Shown: positions 26,042 to 35,738 of the stretch, one piece after another
How positions within the stretch are numbered: position 1 is the stretch's first letter
Layout: each line of letters starts with the position of its first letter
Assembly (NCBI RefSeq): GCF_002931075.1
Contig: NZ_PSTQ01000007.1
Coordinates: forward strand, 1 to 64,000
Length of the DNA stretch: 64,000 nucleotides
Reading direction: 5' to 3'
DNA from: Pseudoclavibacter sp. AY1F1
Lineage (GTDB): Bacteria > Actinomycetota > Actinomycetes > Actinomycetales > Microbacteriaceae
Made by a program: the position numbers and the translations under genes
Notes under the pieces: generated by a model
The model's database searches: none
Seen by the model: the letters and a program-made list of their open reading frames with translations, nothing else
Told to the model about the DNA's origin: nothing

Positions 26042-27703
26042 TCAGTGGAAGAAGTGGCGCTCGCCGGTGAAGTACATCGTCACGCCGGCCTTTTCGGCGG
26101 CAGCGATGACCTCTTCGTCGCGGATGGACCCTCCCGGCTGCACGACGGCGCTCACGCCCGCCTCGAGGAGAACCTCCAGGCCGTCCGCGAACGGGAAGAA
26201 CGCGTCTGACGCGGCGACCGAGCCGGCGGCCCGCTCCCCCGCACGCGAGACGGCGAGGTGGCAGGAGTCGACACGGTTGACCTGTCCCATGCCAACACCG
26301 ACGGATGCGCCGTCGGAGGCAAGCAGGATCGCGTTCGACTTCACCGCACGGCAGGCGCGCCAGGCGAACTCGAGGTCTTCAACGGTCTGGCCCGCCGCGG
26401 GAGCGCCGGCCACGAGCGTCCATCCCTCGATCAGTGACGCGTTCGGCTCAAAGCGGTCGGCACCCTGCACGAGGAAGCCGCCTGAGATCTGACGGACCTC
26501 GCGCTGCTCAAGAGCAGGGTCGGCGGGGAGCTGCAGGAGGCGGATATTCTTCTTGGCGCTCAGCACCTCGAGCGCCTCCGGTGCGAAGCTCGGGGCGATG
26601 ACGACCTCGGTGAAGATCTTGGAGAGCGTCTGCGCCATCTCGAGTGACACCTCGCGGTTCGCGGCCACGACGCCACCGTAGGCGCTGACCGGGTCGCAGG
26701 CGTGTGCGCGGCGGTGTGCCTCGGCGATGGCCTCAGCGGGCGCGAGTCCCTCGGGCGCCACGGCGATGCCGCACGGATTGGCGTGCTTGATGATGGCGAC
26801 GGCGGGCGACGTGTGATCGAACGCCGCTCGGAGCGCCGCGTCGGCATCGACGAAGTTGTTGTACGACATCTCCTTGCCGTGGAGCTGCTCTGCCTGTGCG
26901 ATGCCGCGACCGTCAGCGCGACCGTAGACCGCGGCGACCTGGTGCGAGTTCTCGCCGTAACGCAGCGCCGCGAGCCGGGTGCCCTCGATCGTGAACGAGC
27001 TCGGCAGCTCCTCCGTGGCAGCCGTCGACGCCGCGCCAGCTTCTGTGCCTCCTGATTCGACGTCAGCGATGTGGGACACGAACCACGCTCCGACGGCCTG
27101 GTCGTAGCTGGAGGTGTGCTGGAAGGCCGCCGCCGCGAGCGCGCGACGGGTCTCGAGCGTCACGCCCCCGCCGGCGATCTCGTCGAGCACCGTGGCGTAA
27201 TCGCTTGGCGAGGTCACGATCGTGGCGTTCGCGAAGTTCTTGGCGGAGGCACGCACAAGCGCAGGCCCGCCGATGTCGATCTGCTCGATGATCGCAGGCG
27301 CATCCGCCCCAGACGCCACCGTCTCGACGAACGGATACAGGTTCACGACGATGAGTTCGAACGGCGCGATGCCGAGCTCGTCGAGCTGGCGCACGTGGTC
27401 GGCGATACGACGATCCGCGAGGATCCCGGCGTGCACGCCTGGGTGGAGGGTCTTGACCCGACCGTCGAGCGATTCGGGGAACCCGGTCACCTGCTGCACG
27501 TCGGTGACGTCGTAGCCGGCCTCGCGGATGGTCTTAGCTGTGGAGCCAGTCGAGACGATCTCGACGCCGGCGGCCTTCAGGCCAGCGGCGAGGTCGATGA
27601 GGCCGCTCTTGTCGCTCACCGAGACGAGCGCACGCTTGGGCTCGATGCGCTCGAGAGTGACCAGCGATCCGTTGGAGGATCCGTGGGAGGCGGGGGTGCT
27701 CAT
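26042..27703 (-). CDS. purH: Bifunctional AICAR formyltransferase / IMP cyclohydrolase
   Basis: Last two steps of IMP synthesis. Residues ~15-160 are the MGS-like IMP cyclohydrolase domain ([28 protein letters not shown]-type segment, [27 protein letters not shown]). The remainder is the AICAR transformylase ([76 protein letters not shown]). Length 553 aa, slightly above the usual ~525. The ATG overlaps the purN stop by 4 bp. It consumes 10-formyl-THF and makes ZMP's product, linking it functionally to the ZTP riboswitch at glyA. Confidence 0.97.
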   Translation of the reverse strand: MSTPASHGSSNGSLVTLERIEPKRALVSVSDKSGLIDLAAGLKAAGVEIVSTGSTAKTIREAGYDVTDVQQVTGFPESLDGRVKTLHPGVHAGILADRRIADHVRQLDELGIAPFELIVVNLYPFVETVASGADAPAIIEQIDIGGPALVRASAKNFANATIVTSPSDYATVLDEIAGGGVTLETRRALAAAAFQHTSSYDQAVGAWFVSHIADVESGGTEAGAASTAATEELPSSFTIEGTRLAALRYGENSHQVAAVYGRADGRGIAQAEQLHGKEMSYNNFVDADAALRAAFDHTSPAVAIIKHANPCGIAVAPEGLAPAEAIAEAHRRAHACDPVSAYGGVVAANREVSLEMAQTLSKIFTEVVIAPSFAPEALEVLSAKKNIRLLQLPADPALEQREVRQISGGFLVQGADRFEPNASLIEGWTLVAGAPAAGQTVEDLEFAWRACRAVKSNAILLASDGASVGVGMGQVNRVDSCHLAVSRAGERAAGSVAASDAFFPFADGLEVLLEAGVSAVVQPGGSIRDEEVIAAAEKAGVTMYFTGERHFFH

Positions 27704-28308
27704 GCGGTGGCTCTTTCCTCGAGTGCAATTTCGCCGGAGGCGACGCCTCTGACGGTGTCTTCCAGCAGACGGCGCTCCACGACCTTGATACGGCCGTGAA
27801 GCAGCTCCTCGGTGTCGCCGGGGAGCACGGGGATGCGGACCCGATCGATGATCGGTCCGGTGTCGACACCGTTGTCGACGATGATGATGGAGGCACCCGT
27901 TTCGGCGACGCCGGCCTCGAGGGCGTCGCGCACGGCGTGGGCGCCGGGGAACTCAGGCAAATACGCGGGGTGGGTGTTCACCAGGCGTGGAGAAAGCGCA
28001 TCCACCACCGCCGGCGGGACGAGCCGCATGAAGCCGGACAGCAGGGTCAGGTCGGGCTCGAAGTGCTGGATCCGCGCGAGCAGCTCCTCGCCCCACGCCG
28101 CCCTGTCCGCGAAATCCTTCGGCCGCACGACAAACGACGGGATGCGGAATTCCTCCGCGAGCGCGAGGCCAGCAGCCTGCGTATCCGCACCGATCGCGAC
28201 GATCTCAGCGTCGATGGGCGACTCGGACTCGGCGGAGCTCCGGAGTGTCTCGAGCAGCGCACGCAGGTTCGAACCCGCGCCGGAGATGAGGACAACTACC
28301 TTGAGCAC
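27700..28308 (-). CDS. purN: Phosphoribosylglycinamide formyltransferase
   Basis: Transfers the formyl group from 10-formyl-THF to GAR. Motifs: [15 protein letters not shown] (phosphate loop), the [48 protein letters not shown] catalytic stretch with Asn-His, and Asp in [23 protein letters not shown]. 202 aa, normal. ATGA overlap with purH makes a coupled purN-purH unit. Confidence 0.96.
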   Translation of the reverse strand: MLKVVVLISGAGSNLRALLETLRSSAESESPIDAEIVAIGADTQAAGLALAEEFRIPSFVVRPKDFADRAAWGEELLARIQHFEPDLTLLSGFMRLVPPAVVDALSPRLVNTHPAYLPEFPGAHAVRDALEAGVAETGASIIIVDNGVDTGPIIDRVRIPVLPGDTEELLHGRIKVVERRLLEDTVRGVASGEIALEERATA

Positions 28309-28369
28309 CGGGTCAGTCTAGTCGAGTGGGCAATCGAGTCGTCTCTCGAAAGACCATCCAACCGGTCTC

Positions 28370-29962
28370 TCAGTCGTCGAGGTCGATGTCGGCGTAGATG
28401 TCCGGCTCGTCGTCGTACCGCGGGTTCTCGACCTTGAGCCGCTTGGCTCGGCGGATCTCGGACGTCTGGCGTTCCGCTGGCGGATCGTCCGCCCTAATCT
28501 CGAGCGCTGTCCCCGGCTTCCGCTCGGCCTCACCCGGATCCTCGAAGCGCTTCGAGACGGCGTCGGCAACCCAGGGGCGCTCGTCGGCGCTCTCGCGGGT
28601 CGAGCGACGCTTGGTCGCGCGTGGCGTGGGAGCGACTGCGGATTCGCGCAGTGGCGCCTTGCTCGTCGTCGGTTTGGTGGACGTCGCTTTGGTCGACGCC
28701 TGTGCCTTGTCGTTCCCACGGTCGGCCCGCGCGACGCTTGAGCTACTGGGGTGCTCAGCCTCGTCGGACTCGTCATCGTCGAACTGCTCAGCGGAGAGCG
28801 GGACCAGCGCGCCGACCAGGGCACCGAGCGCGAGGGTCCCGAACGCGCTCGCCCCGGTCAGCAGGGGGAAAGGGCCGACATCAGCAAGTCGCCCAGGCCC
28901 AGCCGAGCCACCCGCGACGAGCGCAAGCACCCCGATGGCCACTGCCGCAACACCAGCGGCGGCAAGCGCGATCGAGATGCGAGACCAAACCCCGCGCGCA
29001 GCTCCGGCAGGGGCGTGCATCCGCACACCGACCATCGCAAGCAGGCCGACCAGGACCGGAACGGCGATGACCGAGATCGCGAGCAGCGGCGGCGACGCGG
29101 GGATCGCGCCGAGTAGGGGGAGCACCGGCATCGGGCCCACGAGCGTCTCAGAGGGCGTCACCTGCGAGCCCGTGCCGATCGCGAAGCCGGTACCGAGCAT
29201 CCAGGCAGCGGACCAGACGACGCCGTTCACGGCGACCACCAACTGACTCAGACCGACGACGATCGAGCTGGTGACGTCGAGCGGCAGCGACTGGAACAGG
29301 GCCAGGATGCTCGCGAGCCCAACCACGACCGCGATGACGAGGAGCACGGCACCGGCCCCGAGCACGCCGCTGATCATGATGCCAGCGGCTCTGAGCCCCT
29401 GCGTGAGCATGGCCCGCCCGCGGTCCTCGAGCGCCGAGACGGCGGAGTCGACCGGCGCGACCTGCCAACCCCGTGCACCCGCAAACGCGGAGGCGAGGAA
29501 GACGACGCCACCGACGATCGTGGTCTGCCACACACCGATGTCGATGCCACGGCCGCTCGCGGCGACCGAGACGCCAGCCGCGCAGGCCCCGAACACGGCG
29601 GTCGTGAAGAAGAGACCAGGCCAGATCACGTCCGAGCCAGCACGGATGCGGACCCCGGTGACCCGAGCCAGCCACACCGTGATGAGCGTGAGACCAAGCG
29701 GCATGACCCGAAGCGTGAAGGCCACCGCCTCGCTGCCAGCCGGCAGGAGGCCGGAGCTCGGATCGATCGTCGCCCCCACGAAACCACCGAGTGAGAGCGC
29801 CCAGATAGCGGCCGCGTACTGGAAACCCGCCAAGAAGTCGCTGCCGAAACCTGCCGTCGCCAGTTGCACCGCGACGACTGCGATCAGTGGGACGCCGAGG
29901 CCGACCGCGGCCGCGACAAGAGCGTCGACGGCGGAGTACAGGTACGTGATCGGGCGAGGCAT
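28370..29962 (-). CDS. DUF6350 (PerM-like) multi-pass membrane protein (530 aa)
   Basis: About ten hydrophobic segments over residues 15-390, then a ~140-residue charged, Lys/Arg/Asp-rich cytoplasmic tail. The opening RPITYLYSAVDALVAAAVGLGVPLIAVV and FLAGFQYAAAIWALSLGGFVGATID fit the actinobacterial DUF6350 family, which includes the mycobacterial cell division stabiliser PerM. I start at ATG 29962 (MPRPITYLYS). In actinobacteria this gene commonly precedes purN-purH on the same strand, as here. Involvement in cell division or envelope upkeep is inferred from the family. Confidence 0.82.
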   Translation of the reverse strand: MPRPITYLYSAVDALVAAAVGLGVPLIAVVAVQLATAGFGSDFLAGFQYAAAIWALSLGGFVGATIDPSSGLLPAGSEAVAFTLRVMPLGLTLITVWLARVTGVRIRAGSDVIWPGLFFTTAVFGACAAGVSVAASGRGIDIGVWQTTIVGGVVFLASAFAGARGWQVAPVDSAVSALEDRGRAMLTQGLRAAGIMISGVLGAGAVLLVIAVVVGLASILALFQSLPLDVTSSIVVGLSQLVVAVNGVVWSAAWMLGTGFAIGTGSQVTPSETLVGPMPVLPLLGAIPASPPLLAISVIAVPVLVGLLAMVGVRMHAPAGAARGVWSRISIALAAAGVAAVAIGVLALVAGGSAGPGRLADVGPFPLLTGASAFGTLALGALVGALVPLSAEQFDDDESDEAEHPSSSSVARADRGNDKAQASTKATSTKPTTSKAPLRESAVAPTPRATKRRSTRESADERPWVADAVSKRFEDPGEAERKPGTALEIRADDPPAERQTSEIRRAKRLKVENPRYDDEPDIYADIDLDD

Positions 29963-29994
29963 AGCACCCCGACGATAGCCGCTAACCTGCCGGA

Positions 29995-30366
29995 ATGACT
30001 GGATCAACAGGCCCGCACCAGATGACTGACATCCGCGACGCGATCGACTCGCTCGATACGCGAATTGTCGCCCTCATCGGCGAGCGTCAGCGATGGGTCG
30101 AGCGCGCGGCCACCGCCAAGCGCGGGCAGGACACGGGTGCCGTGCGAGCCCCCGCCCGCGTCGAGCAGGTCATCAGCAAAGTGCGCGCGCTTGCCGAGAA
30201 GGCTGATGCGTCGCCCGAGGTCGTCGAAGCGACCTACCGTGCCATGATCGGCGCGTTCATAGAGCTCGAGCTGCGCGAGCACAGCGGCGAGGGCACTCCG
30301 GGTTCGGTCCCTGGTTCGGCCGCGGGATCGGCTGCGGAAGGAAACCCAGCCTCGGCCTCGGCCTGA
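29995..30366 (+). CDS. Chorismate mutase family protein (123 aa)
   Basis: Single AroQ-type helical domain (~10-95): DIRDAIDSLDTRIVALIGERQRWVERAATAKRGQ and RVEQVISKVRALAEKADASPEVVEATYRAMIGAFIELELREH, with the conserved Arg, Lys and Gln positions of the chorismate mutase / isochorismate pyruvate lyase (PchB-like) family. The C-terminal ~25 residues are a Gly/Ser/Ala low-complexity tail. Prephenate synthesis is the simplest role; salicylate formation is the alternative. Start at ATG 29995, with a second in-frame Met at 30022. A CCGCCCG-CGGA-CGGGCGG hairpin follows at 30385-30402. Confidence 0.87.
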   Translation: MTGSTGPHQMTDIRDAIDSLDTRIVALIGERQRWVERAATAKRGQDTGAVRAPARVEQVISKVRALAEKADASPEVVEATYRAMIGAFIELELREHSGEGTPGSVPGSAAGSAAEGNPASASA

Positions 30367-30468
30367 CCAACTTCCGTGCTGGATCCGCCCGCGGACGGGC
30401 GGAGGCGCCCCAACGGCGACATCTATCACGCGAGTTGGCCACGCCAGCGGCGGCGAGCCCGTGCGCGG

Positions 30469-30548
30469 CTGACCAACATGAGTGCAGAATCGGCCCGAAT
30501 CGGGGCTTCAGGCCCGAATCATCGCGGTTTCGCACTCATGTTGGTCAG
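30469..30548. repeat. Palindromic dispersed element, copy C
   Basis: The most symmetrical copy: CTGACCAACATGAGTGCAGA at the left and CTGACCAACATGAGTGCGAA as the reverse complement of the right, so the outer 17 bases are perfectly inverted. An inner GGCCCGAAT/ATTCGGGCC-type hairpin occupies the middle. It lies in the intergenic region after chorismate mutase, directly ahead of the 24-bp tandem array. Confidence 0.88.
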
Positions 30549-30579
30549 GACAGCCGGGGAATGCCGGGCACGCCCGCGG

Positions 30580-30790
30580 AACGGACAAGCAGACGAACGG
30601 AGGAACGGACAAGCAGACGAACGGAGGAACGGACGAGCAGACGAACGGAGGAACGGAGGAACGGACAGGCAGACGAACGGAGGAACGGACGAGCAGACGA
30701 ACGGAGGAACGGAGGAACGGACAGGCAGACGAACGGAGGAACGGACGAGCAGACGAACGGAGGAGCGCACGAGCGGAGGAGCGGAGGAGC
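30580..30790. repeat. 24-bp tandem repeat array (minisatellite-like)
   Basis: Seven full copies of AACGGACRRGCAGACGAACGGAGG run from 30580 to 30763, with two 8-bp partial units (AACGGAGG at 30652 and 30708) that create a 56-bp higher-order repeat, and degenerate units to about 30790. Because 24 is divisible by 3, all frames stay open, but the translated products are repetitive Arg/Asn/Thr or Ser/Val/Arg peptides without start signals; I treat it as non-coding. It ends just before the cydC stop. Confidence 0.93.
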
Positions 30791-30819
30791 CGTGTGGGAC
30801 ACCGAAGCCGCGCGGGGAC

Positions 30820-32676
30820 TCAGCGCTCGAGGAGCTGCTGGAATGGGCCGCCCGCGTGGCGGAGCTGCTCAGGCGAGCCGACTTCCACGACGCGTCCCGC
30901 GTCGAGGACCAGCACTCGATCCGTGTCGTCCAGCGCGTCGAGGCGGTGGCTGATCTCGAGAATGCTGCGCCCTTCTGCCCACACGGCAAGCCGTTCGCGG
31001 ACAGTCCGTTCGGTCACGCCGTCGAGCGCGCTTGTCGCCTCGTCGAGCACCAACAGCTCGGGGCCGGCGAGCACGGCGCGAGCGATCGCGACGCGCTGAC
31101 GCTGTCCGCCGGACAGACCTCCGCCCCGCTCTCTGACCGGTGTGTCGAGCCCCTTCGGCTGCTCGCGCACCCACTCATCGAGTGCCGCGACTCGCAGCGC
31201 GGCGAAGATCTCCTCGTCAGTGGCGCCCGGCCTCGCGAGCGCGACGTTCTGCCCAACGGTGCCGTCGCTCAGGTACGGGCGCTGCGAGACGAGCGCCGTG
31301 CGCGTTCGCAGTTCGTCGAGCGGGATGCGCGGCAGCGGTTCCGGCTCTCCATCCGGTCCTCGCCGCACTGACACCGAGCCCCGATCCGGGTCCCAGAAGC
31401 GGAGGGCGAGCGACGCGATTGTCGACTTCCCGCTGCCGGATGGGCCGACGACGGTGAGGTGCTCCCCCGCCCGCAGCTCGAAGCAAATGTCCTTGAGCAC
31501 GGTGCGGGCTGGTGCGTCGTCATCCTTCGAGGAGGCAGCGTTCCCTCCGCCTGGGTAGGCGAAGTCGATCCCCTCGAAAGCGAGGGCCACCGGGTGCGCG
31601 CGTCCCTCGTTCGGTCCTGCGTTCGGTCCTGTGCGCGCTGCCGCCTCCTGGCGCGGCTGTGCACTCGCGTCGGTGACAAGCGGAAGCCGCTCCATGATTT
31701 CGCGCAGACGAGCGGCGCTCGCGAACGACGCGTTGAGGTCGGTGACGAAGCTCTCGACGGCCCGCGTTGGCACGAAGAGCCCGACGGCAACTGCGAGCGC
31801 TACGAGCAGTTGCGTCCACGTCTGGGTGCCGTCGACAACTCCCACGCTGCCGACGACAAGCGCCGCGAGCACCGAGCCCCATTGGAGGAGCACAACAAGC
31901 GCGCCCCGCACGGCCGAGATGCGGGAGGCGAGCGACGACGAGCGGACTCCTGCCTCGCTCCGCGCATCCATATCCTCGAGTCGAGCCGCGCCGTGTTCGA
32001 AGGCGAGGACCTCTCGGACGCCCACGACGGAATCGCTCACGTGCTGAGCGACGACGCCCTTCGCGGCGACCGCCTGCTGCGAGGCACGCCAGCTCGCCTT
32101 CCCACCGATGGCCGGGACGATGAAGACCACAAGCACCACGAAGGGAGCGATGGCAAGTGCGAGTGCCGCGCCCTGCGAGGCGCCGAGCCAGGTGAGCGCG
32201 ATGGCGGGCACAAGCACCGCGGAGACAGCCGGCGGCGCCGTGTGCGCGAAGAAGACCTCGACTCGGTCGATGTCGCGTGTGGCCCGCTCGCTCAGCTCGC
32301 CGCTGCCTGCCCCCTCGGTGGCTGCAGGGGCCTGAGGCTCGAGGCGGGCGAAGAACAGGTCTCGGAGGCGCGCCAGCGCCGCGAACGCCACGAAGTGCCC
32401 GCTGAACTGCTCGAGATAACGCAGGACCGCCTTCGCCAACGCGAGTGCGACCATCGTGCCGAGCGCGGCCCAGAGGGAAAGTTGACCGGAGACGCCGAGC
32501 ATGGCGACGACGAGGATCGCGATGCCAGCAAGCTGGCCGATGACTCTGAGCACGGTCGCGAGCGCAAGCGGCCAGAGGAGCGGGGCCGTCTGGCGTAGCA
32601 GCCACGAGACGAGCTGCGGCCTGGTCGCTTGTTGCGGCGACCGCTGCGGTTGCTCCTGAGCGGATGCGGCGCTCAT
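30820..32676 (-). CDS. cydC: ABC exporter, CydC subunit of the thiol exporter CydDC
   Basis: Six-helix ABC membrane domain (~25-330) plus nucleotide-binding domain (~370-600): Walker A VVGPSGSGKSTIASLAL, Q-loop ALVSQRPYLSDGTVGQN, signature LSGGQRQRVAIARAVL, Walker B ELLVLDEATSALDG, and H-loop EISHRLDAL. CydDC exports cysteine/glutathione and is needed to assemble cytochrome bd. Overlaps the stop of cydD by 4 bp. No cydAB genes are in the window. The last residues reach the 24-bp repeat region without being made of it. Confidence 0.88.
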   Translation of the reverse strand: MSAASAQEQPQRSPQQATRPQLVSWLLRQTAPLLWPLALATVLRVIGQLAGIAILVVAMLGVSGQLSLWAALGTMVALALAKAVLRYLEQFSGHFVAFAALARLRDLFFARLEPQAPAATEGAGSGELSERATRDIDRVEVFFAHTAPPAVSAVLVPAIALTWLGASQGAALALAIAPFVVLVVFIVPAIGGKASWRASQQAVAAKGVVAQHVSDSVVGVREVLAFEHGAARLEDMDARSEAGVRSSSLASRISAVRGALVVLLQWGSVLAALVVGSVGVVDGTQTWTQLLVALAVAVGLFVPTRAVESFVTDLNASFASAARLREIMERLPLVTDASAQPRQEAAARTGPNAGPNEGRAHPVALAFEGIDFAYPGGGNAASSKDDDAPARTVLKDICFELRAGEHLTVVGPSGSGKSTIASLALRFWDPDRGSVSVRRGPDGEPEPLPRIPLDELRTRTALVSQRPYLSDGTVGQNVALARPGATDEEIFAALRVAALDEWVREQPKGLDTPVRERGGGLSGGQRQRVAIARAVLAGPELLVLDEATSALDGVTERTVRERLAVWAEGRSILEISHRLDALDDTDRVLVLDAGRVVEVGSPEQLRHAGGPFQQLLER

Positions 32677-34631
32677 CGACGCTCCCCTCGTTCGCGACTC
32701 AGATCGGCGCCGGAGGCATGCTCCGCGCGCTCGTTGGTGCTGCCGTTCGCCTTCTGGGCGCCGTTCGGCTCCTGGGCGCCGTTCGATTCTTCGGCGCCGA
32801 GGCTGATCACCCGGTCGGCCGCGAGGATGCTCGTCGGCCGATGCGAGACCATGACCACGGTGCGCCCCTCGGCGAGCCTCGCCAGAGCGCTCGTGATGAG
32901 ACGCTCGGAGCGCAGATCGACCTGAGCGGTCGGCTCGTCGAGCAGCAGCACGCTCGCGTCGCGCAGGAACGCGCGGGCAATCGCGACGCGCTGTGCCTGG
33001 CCGCCGGAGATCGCGAGCCCGCTTTCACCGACCTGTGTCTCGAGGCCATCCGGTGCTCGCTCGAGGTCGTCGCGCAGCTCTGCCGCGTCGAGCGCCGCCC
33101 AGAGCTCCTCGTCGCTCGCGTCCGGCTTCGCGACACGCAGGTTCGCGGCGATGGTGCCCGTGAAGAGGAACGTGCTCTGCTCGACAACGGCGAGCCCGGC
33201 GCGCGCATCCGAGCTGCCGGCGGGTGCTCCCCCGACCAGCACGGTTCCCGCGCGAGGGGCCAGCAGGCCCTGGGCCAGCGTCAGAAGCGTCGACTTGCCT
33301 GAGCCGCTTGGCCCCGTGATGACAACCCGCTCGCCGACCTCGACCCGCAGCGAGTAGTCCGAGAGGACGGACTGCGAGCGCTCGTAGCCCGCAGTGACGC
33401 CGCGCAGCTCGAGGGCCGCCGTCGGGCGCCGGCTCGAACCCGAGGATGCTGCGTCGTCTCCCGGAGCCTCCGGTCTGCTCGGCCGAGCGGCGATCGCCGA
33501 GCTGAGCTCTCGCTCGGCGTTGCGGCCGGTCATGCCGATGTAGAAGAACTGGCCGACGATATCGACCGGCCCCGTCAGGAGAGTCGCGAGCAGCACAAGC
33601 GCGGCCGCCTGGCCCGGCGTGATGGCACCATCCCCGAGGCGCCAGATGGCGAGCCCAGCCGCCCCCGTGATCATGGCAAGCGAGAACACCGCATCGACGG
33701 CGAGGATCAGGACCTGGTTGCCCGCGAGCAGCCGCATGACACGGCGGCGGTTCTGCTCACCACGCATCCGGAGCTCGTCGCCCGTGCGGGTGGCCGCACG
33801 GTTGAGGGTGAGCGTCGTGAGTCCCTGGATGGCGCTGAGGAATGCTGCAGAGAGTTGCGCCGCGCTGCGCCGGTACGCGCCCGTCGAGGATCGGAACGCG
33901 CGCTGAACCGCGACGATGATGATTGGGATGAGAGGGACCAGCAGCAGGAGGAGCCCGGCAGTGAGGGGGTCGATCGCCCACGCGATGACCGCCAGGACGA
34001 GGATCGGCGTCGTCAGCGACGCGATGATCGGCCCGAGGAACCCTGCCCGGTAGGCGGAGGCACGTTCGACGGCAGCGGTAGCGGTGCTGACCAGGGAACC
34101 GGTTCGCTCACGGCCGAGCGCGAGCGGACCGACGCTGAAGAGCTGGCCGACCAGGAGGCGGCGCAGCGCGCGTTCGGTCGTGTTCTTGCTGCGCTGCACG
34201 ACAAGCGTCGAAGCCGCTGCGGCGGCAGCGGAGGTGACCACCAGTGCTGCGAGCATGGTGATGGTTCCGAGGCTGAGCCTCTCGCCGGCGAGCGTTCCGT
34301 CGAGTACACGACCGACAAGGAGGAGGACGCCCGCGAGGGCAAGGGCCTGCAGCCAGCCGAGCACCAACGGCAGGGCGATCCTGCGCATCGGGGTTGCCGC
34401 GAGAATGCGCGGGTCGAGCGGCACGGGGGCGGCGCCTGGGCGCCCGCCAGGATGCCCACCCGGATGACCTCCAGGATGCCCACCCGGGTGACCTCCGGGA
34501 TGTGCGCCCGGGGTTCCGGAAGATGGCGCGCCGGGCTTTCCGGCGGACGGCGCCCCTGGCTGCGCGCCTGGACGTCCGCCGGGGCGACCGTGCTGTCGTG
34601 CGGGGGCCGACTCTGGTCGAGGCACGTGCAT
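32673..34631 (-). CDS. cydD: ABC exporter, CydD subunit, with His-Pro-Gly-Gly repeat N-terminus
   Basis: Residues ~85-370 are the membrane domain (ALPLVLGWLQALALAGVLLLVGRVLDG start) and ~410-610 the ATPase (ITGPSGSGKSTLLTLAQG, QSTFLFTGTIAANLRVA, ISGGQAQRVAIARAFL, SVLLLDEPTAQVD, MVSHRPTSI). The protein is ~70-80 residues longer than normal CydD at the N-terminus, a Pro/Gly segment with five HPGG-type units encoded by a ~24-bp DNA repeat at about 34440-34510. I use ATG 34631, but a later start near LDPRILAAT would remove this extension. A second low-complexity tail (NGAQEPNGAQKANG) ends the protein. Upstream gene of a coupled cydD-cydC pair. Confidence 0.85.
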   Translation of the reverse strand: MHVPRPESAPARQHGRPGGRPGAQPGAPSAGKPGAPSSGTPGAHPGGHPGGHPGGHPGGHPGGRPGAAPVPLDPRILAATPMRRIALPLVLGWLQALALAGVLLLVGRVLDGTLAGERLSLGTITMLAALVVTSAAAAAASTLVVQRSKNTTERALRRLLVGQLFSVGPLALGRERTGSLVSTATAAVERASAYRAGFLGPIIASLTTPILVLAVIAWAIDPLTAGLLLLLVPLIPIIIVAVQRAFRSSTGAYRRSAAQLSAAFLSAIQGLTTLTLNRAATRTGDELRMRGEQNRRRVMRLLAGNQVLILAVDAVFSLAMITGAAGLAIWRLGDGAITPGQAAALVLLATLLTGPVDIVGQFFYIGMTGRNAERELSSAIAARPSRPEAPGDDAASSGSSRRPTAALELRGVTAGYERSQSVLSDYSLRVEVGERVVITGPSGSGKSTLLTLAQGLLAPRAGTVLVGGAPAGSSDARAGLAVVEQSTFLFTGTIAANLRVAKPDASDEELWAALDAAELRDDLERAPDGLETQVGESGLAISGGQAQRVAIARAFLRDASVLLLDEPTAQVDLRSERLITSALARLAEGRTVVMVSHRPTSILAADRVISLGAEESNGAQEPNGAQKANGSTNERAEHASGADLSRERGERR

Positions 34632-34712
34632 CCTGTCTCGGATCTCGGTCCGCCGACGCTGAGCCGGCGGTTCGTTCGGGCGCGGCGCGACGGGGGACGC
34701 GATCCGGGCTGA

Positions 34713-34762
34713 GACGAATGGGCTGCAGTCCGTGTTCCCACGGGGCTGCAGCCCACTTCGTC
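34713..34762 (-). terminator. Long hairpin terminator after sucD
   Basis: GACGAA-TGGGCTGCAG-TCCGTG pairs with CACGG-GGCTGCAGCCCA-CTTCGTC around a TTCC loop, about 20 bp with one bulge. A second hairpin, GCAGAGC-TGCT-GCTCTGC, follows at 34767-34784 closer to the sucD stop. Together they separate sucCD from cydDC on the same strand. Confidence 0.78.
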
Positions 34763-34821
34763 GTGTGCAGAGCTGCTGCTCTGCGCTGGTTGCGAGGCGC
34801 CTGTCGGCACCCGGCTGCCTG

Positions 34822-35706
34822 CTAGAGCGCTGCGTAGACCTCGCGGAGGAGGTTGGCGGTCTCGGTGGGCGTCGTGCCGACACGAACACCTGCGGCCTCG
34901 AGGGCCTCCTTCTTCGCCTGCGCGGTGCCAGCGGAGCCGGTGACGATGGCTCCTGCGTGGCCCATGGTCTTGCCCTCGGGAGCCGTGAATCCGGCGACGT
35001 AGCCGACGACCGGCTTCGTGACGTGTGCCTTGATGTACTCGGCCGCACGCTCTTCAGCGTCTCCACCGATTTCGCCGATCATGACGATCGCCTTCGTGTC
35101 GGGGTCAGCCTCGAACGCCTCGAGTGCGTCGATGTGCGTCGTGCCGATGACGGGGTCGCCGCCGATGCCGATCGCGGTCGAGATGCCGAGGTCGCGGAGC
35201 TCGTACATCATCTGGTACGTGAGCGTGCCCGACTTCGACACGAGGCCGATGGGGCCCGCACCTGTGATGTTCGCGGGCGTGATGCCGGCGAGCGACTTCT
35301 CAGGCGAGATGATGCCTGGGCAGTTCGGGCCGATGAGGCGGGTCTTGCCGACGCTCTGCGCGTGCGACCAGGCCTCGGAGGAGTCCTTGACCGGGATGCC
35401 CTCGGTGATGGCCACGGCCAGCGGGATCTCCGCGTCGATGGCTTCGATGATGGCGTCCTTCGCGAAGGCCGGCGGCACGAAGATCACGGTGACGTTCGCG
35501 CCGGTGGCCTCGATGGCCTCCTTCACGGTGCCGAAGATCGGGAGTTCCTTGCCTGCGAGCTCGAGCGTCTGCCCGGCCTTGCGAGGGTTGGTGCCGCCGA
35601 CGATGTTGGAGCCGGCTTCGAGCATGCGCGTGGCGTGCTTGGAGCCCTCCGAGCCGGTGATGCCCTGAACGATGATCTTGGAGTTCTCGTCGAGGAAGAT
35701 CGACAT
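34822..35706 (-). CDS. sucD: Succinyl-CoA synthetase, alpha subunit
   Basis: Forms the CoA-binding and phospho-His half of succinyl-CoA ligase. Visible: [28 protein letters not shown], the [11 protein letters not shown] loop, [36 protein letters not shown], and the active-site His in [10 protein letters not shown]. 294 aa, standard. I start at ATG 35706 with GAAGGAACAACA upstream; the frame is open for a further 79 codons but that part is sucC antisense-frame sequence. Gap of 32 bp to sucC. Confidence 0.97.
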   Translation of the reverse strand: MSIFLDENSKIIVQGITGSEGSKHATRMLEAGSNIVGGTNPRKAGQTLELAGKELPIFGTVKEAIEATGANVTVIFVPPAFAKDAIIEAIDAEIPLAVAITEGIPVKDSSEAWSHAQSVGKTRLIGPNCPGIISPEKSLAGITPANITGAGPIGLVSKSGTLTYQMMYELRDLGISTAIGIGGDPVIGTTHIDALEAFEADPDTKAIVMIGEIGGDAEERAAEYIKAHVTKPVVGYVAGFTAPEGKTMGHAGAIVTGSAGTAQAKKEALEAAGVRVGTTPTETANLLREVYAAL

Positions 35707-35738
35707 TGTTGTTCCTTCTCTGCTTTTCTTCGGGCGAC

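Noticed and set aside
30580-30790. CRISPR array
   Set aside because: The units are contiguous tandem repeats without unique spacers and have no cas genes nearby.
30376-31371. Long plus-strand frame of Arg/Asn/Thr repeats (ADERRNGQ-type)
   Set aside because: It is produced by the 24-bp tandem array, which keeps every frame open, and then runs antisense to cydC; no start signal or domain.
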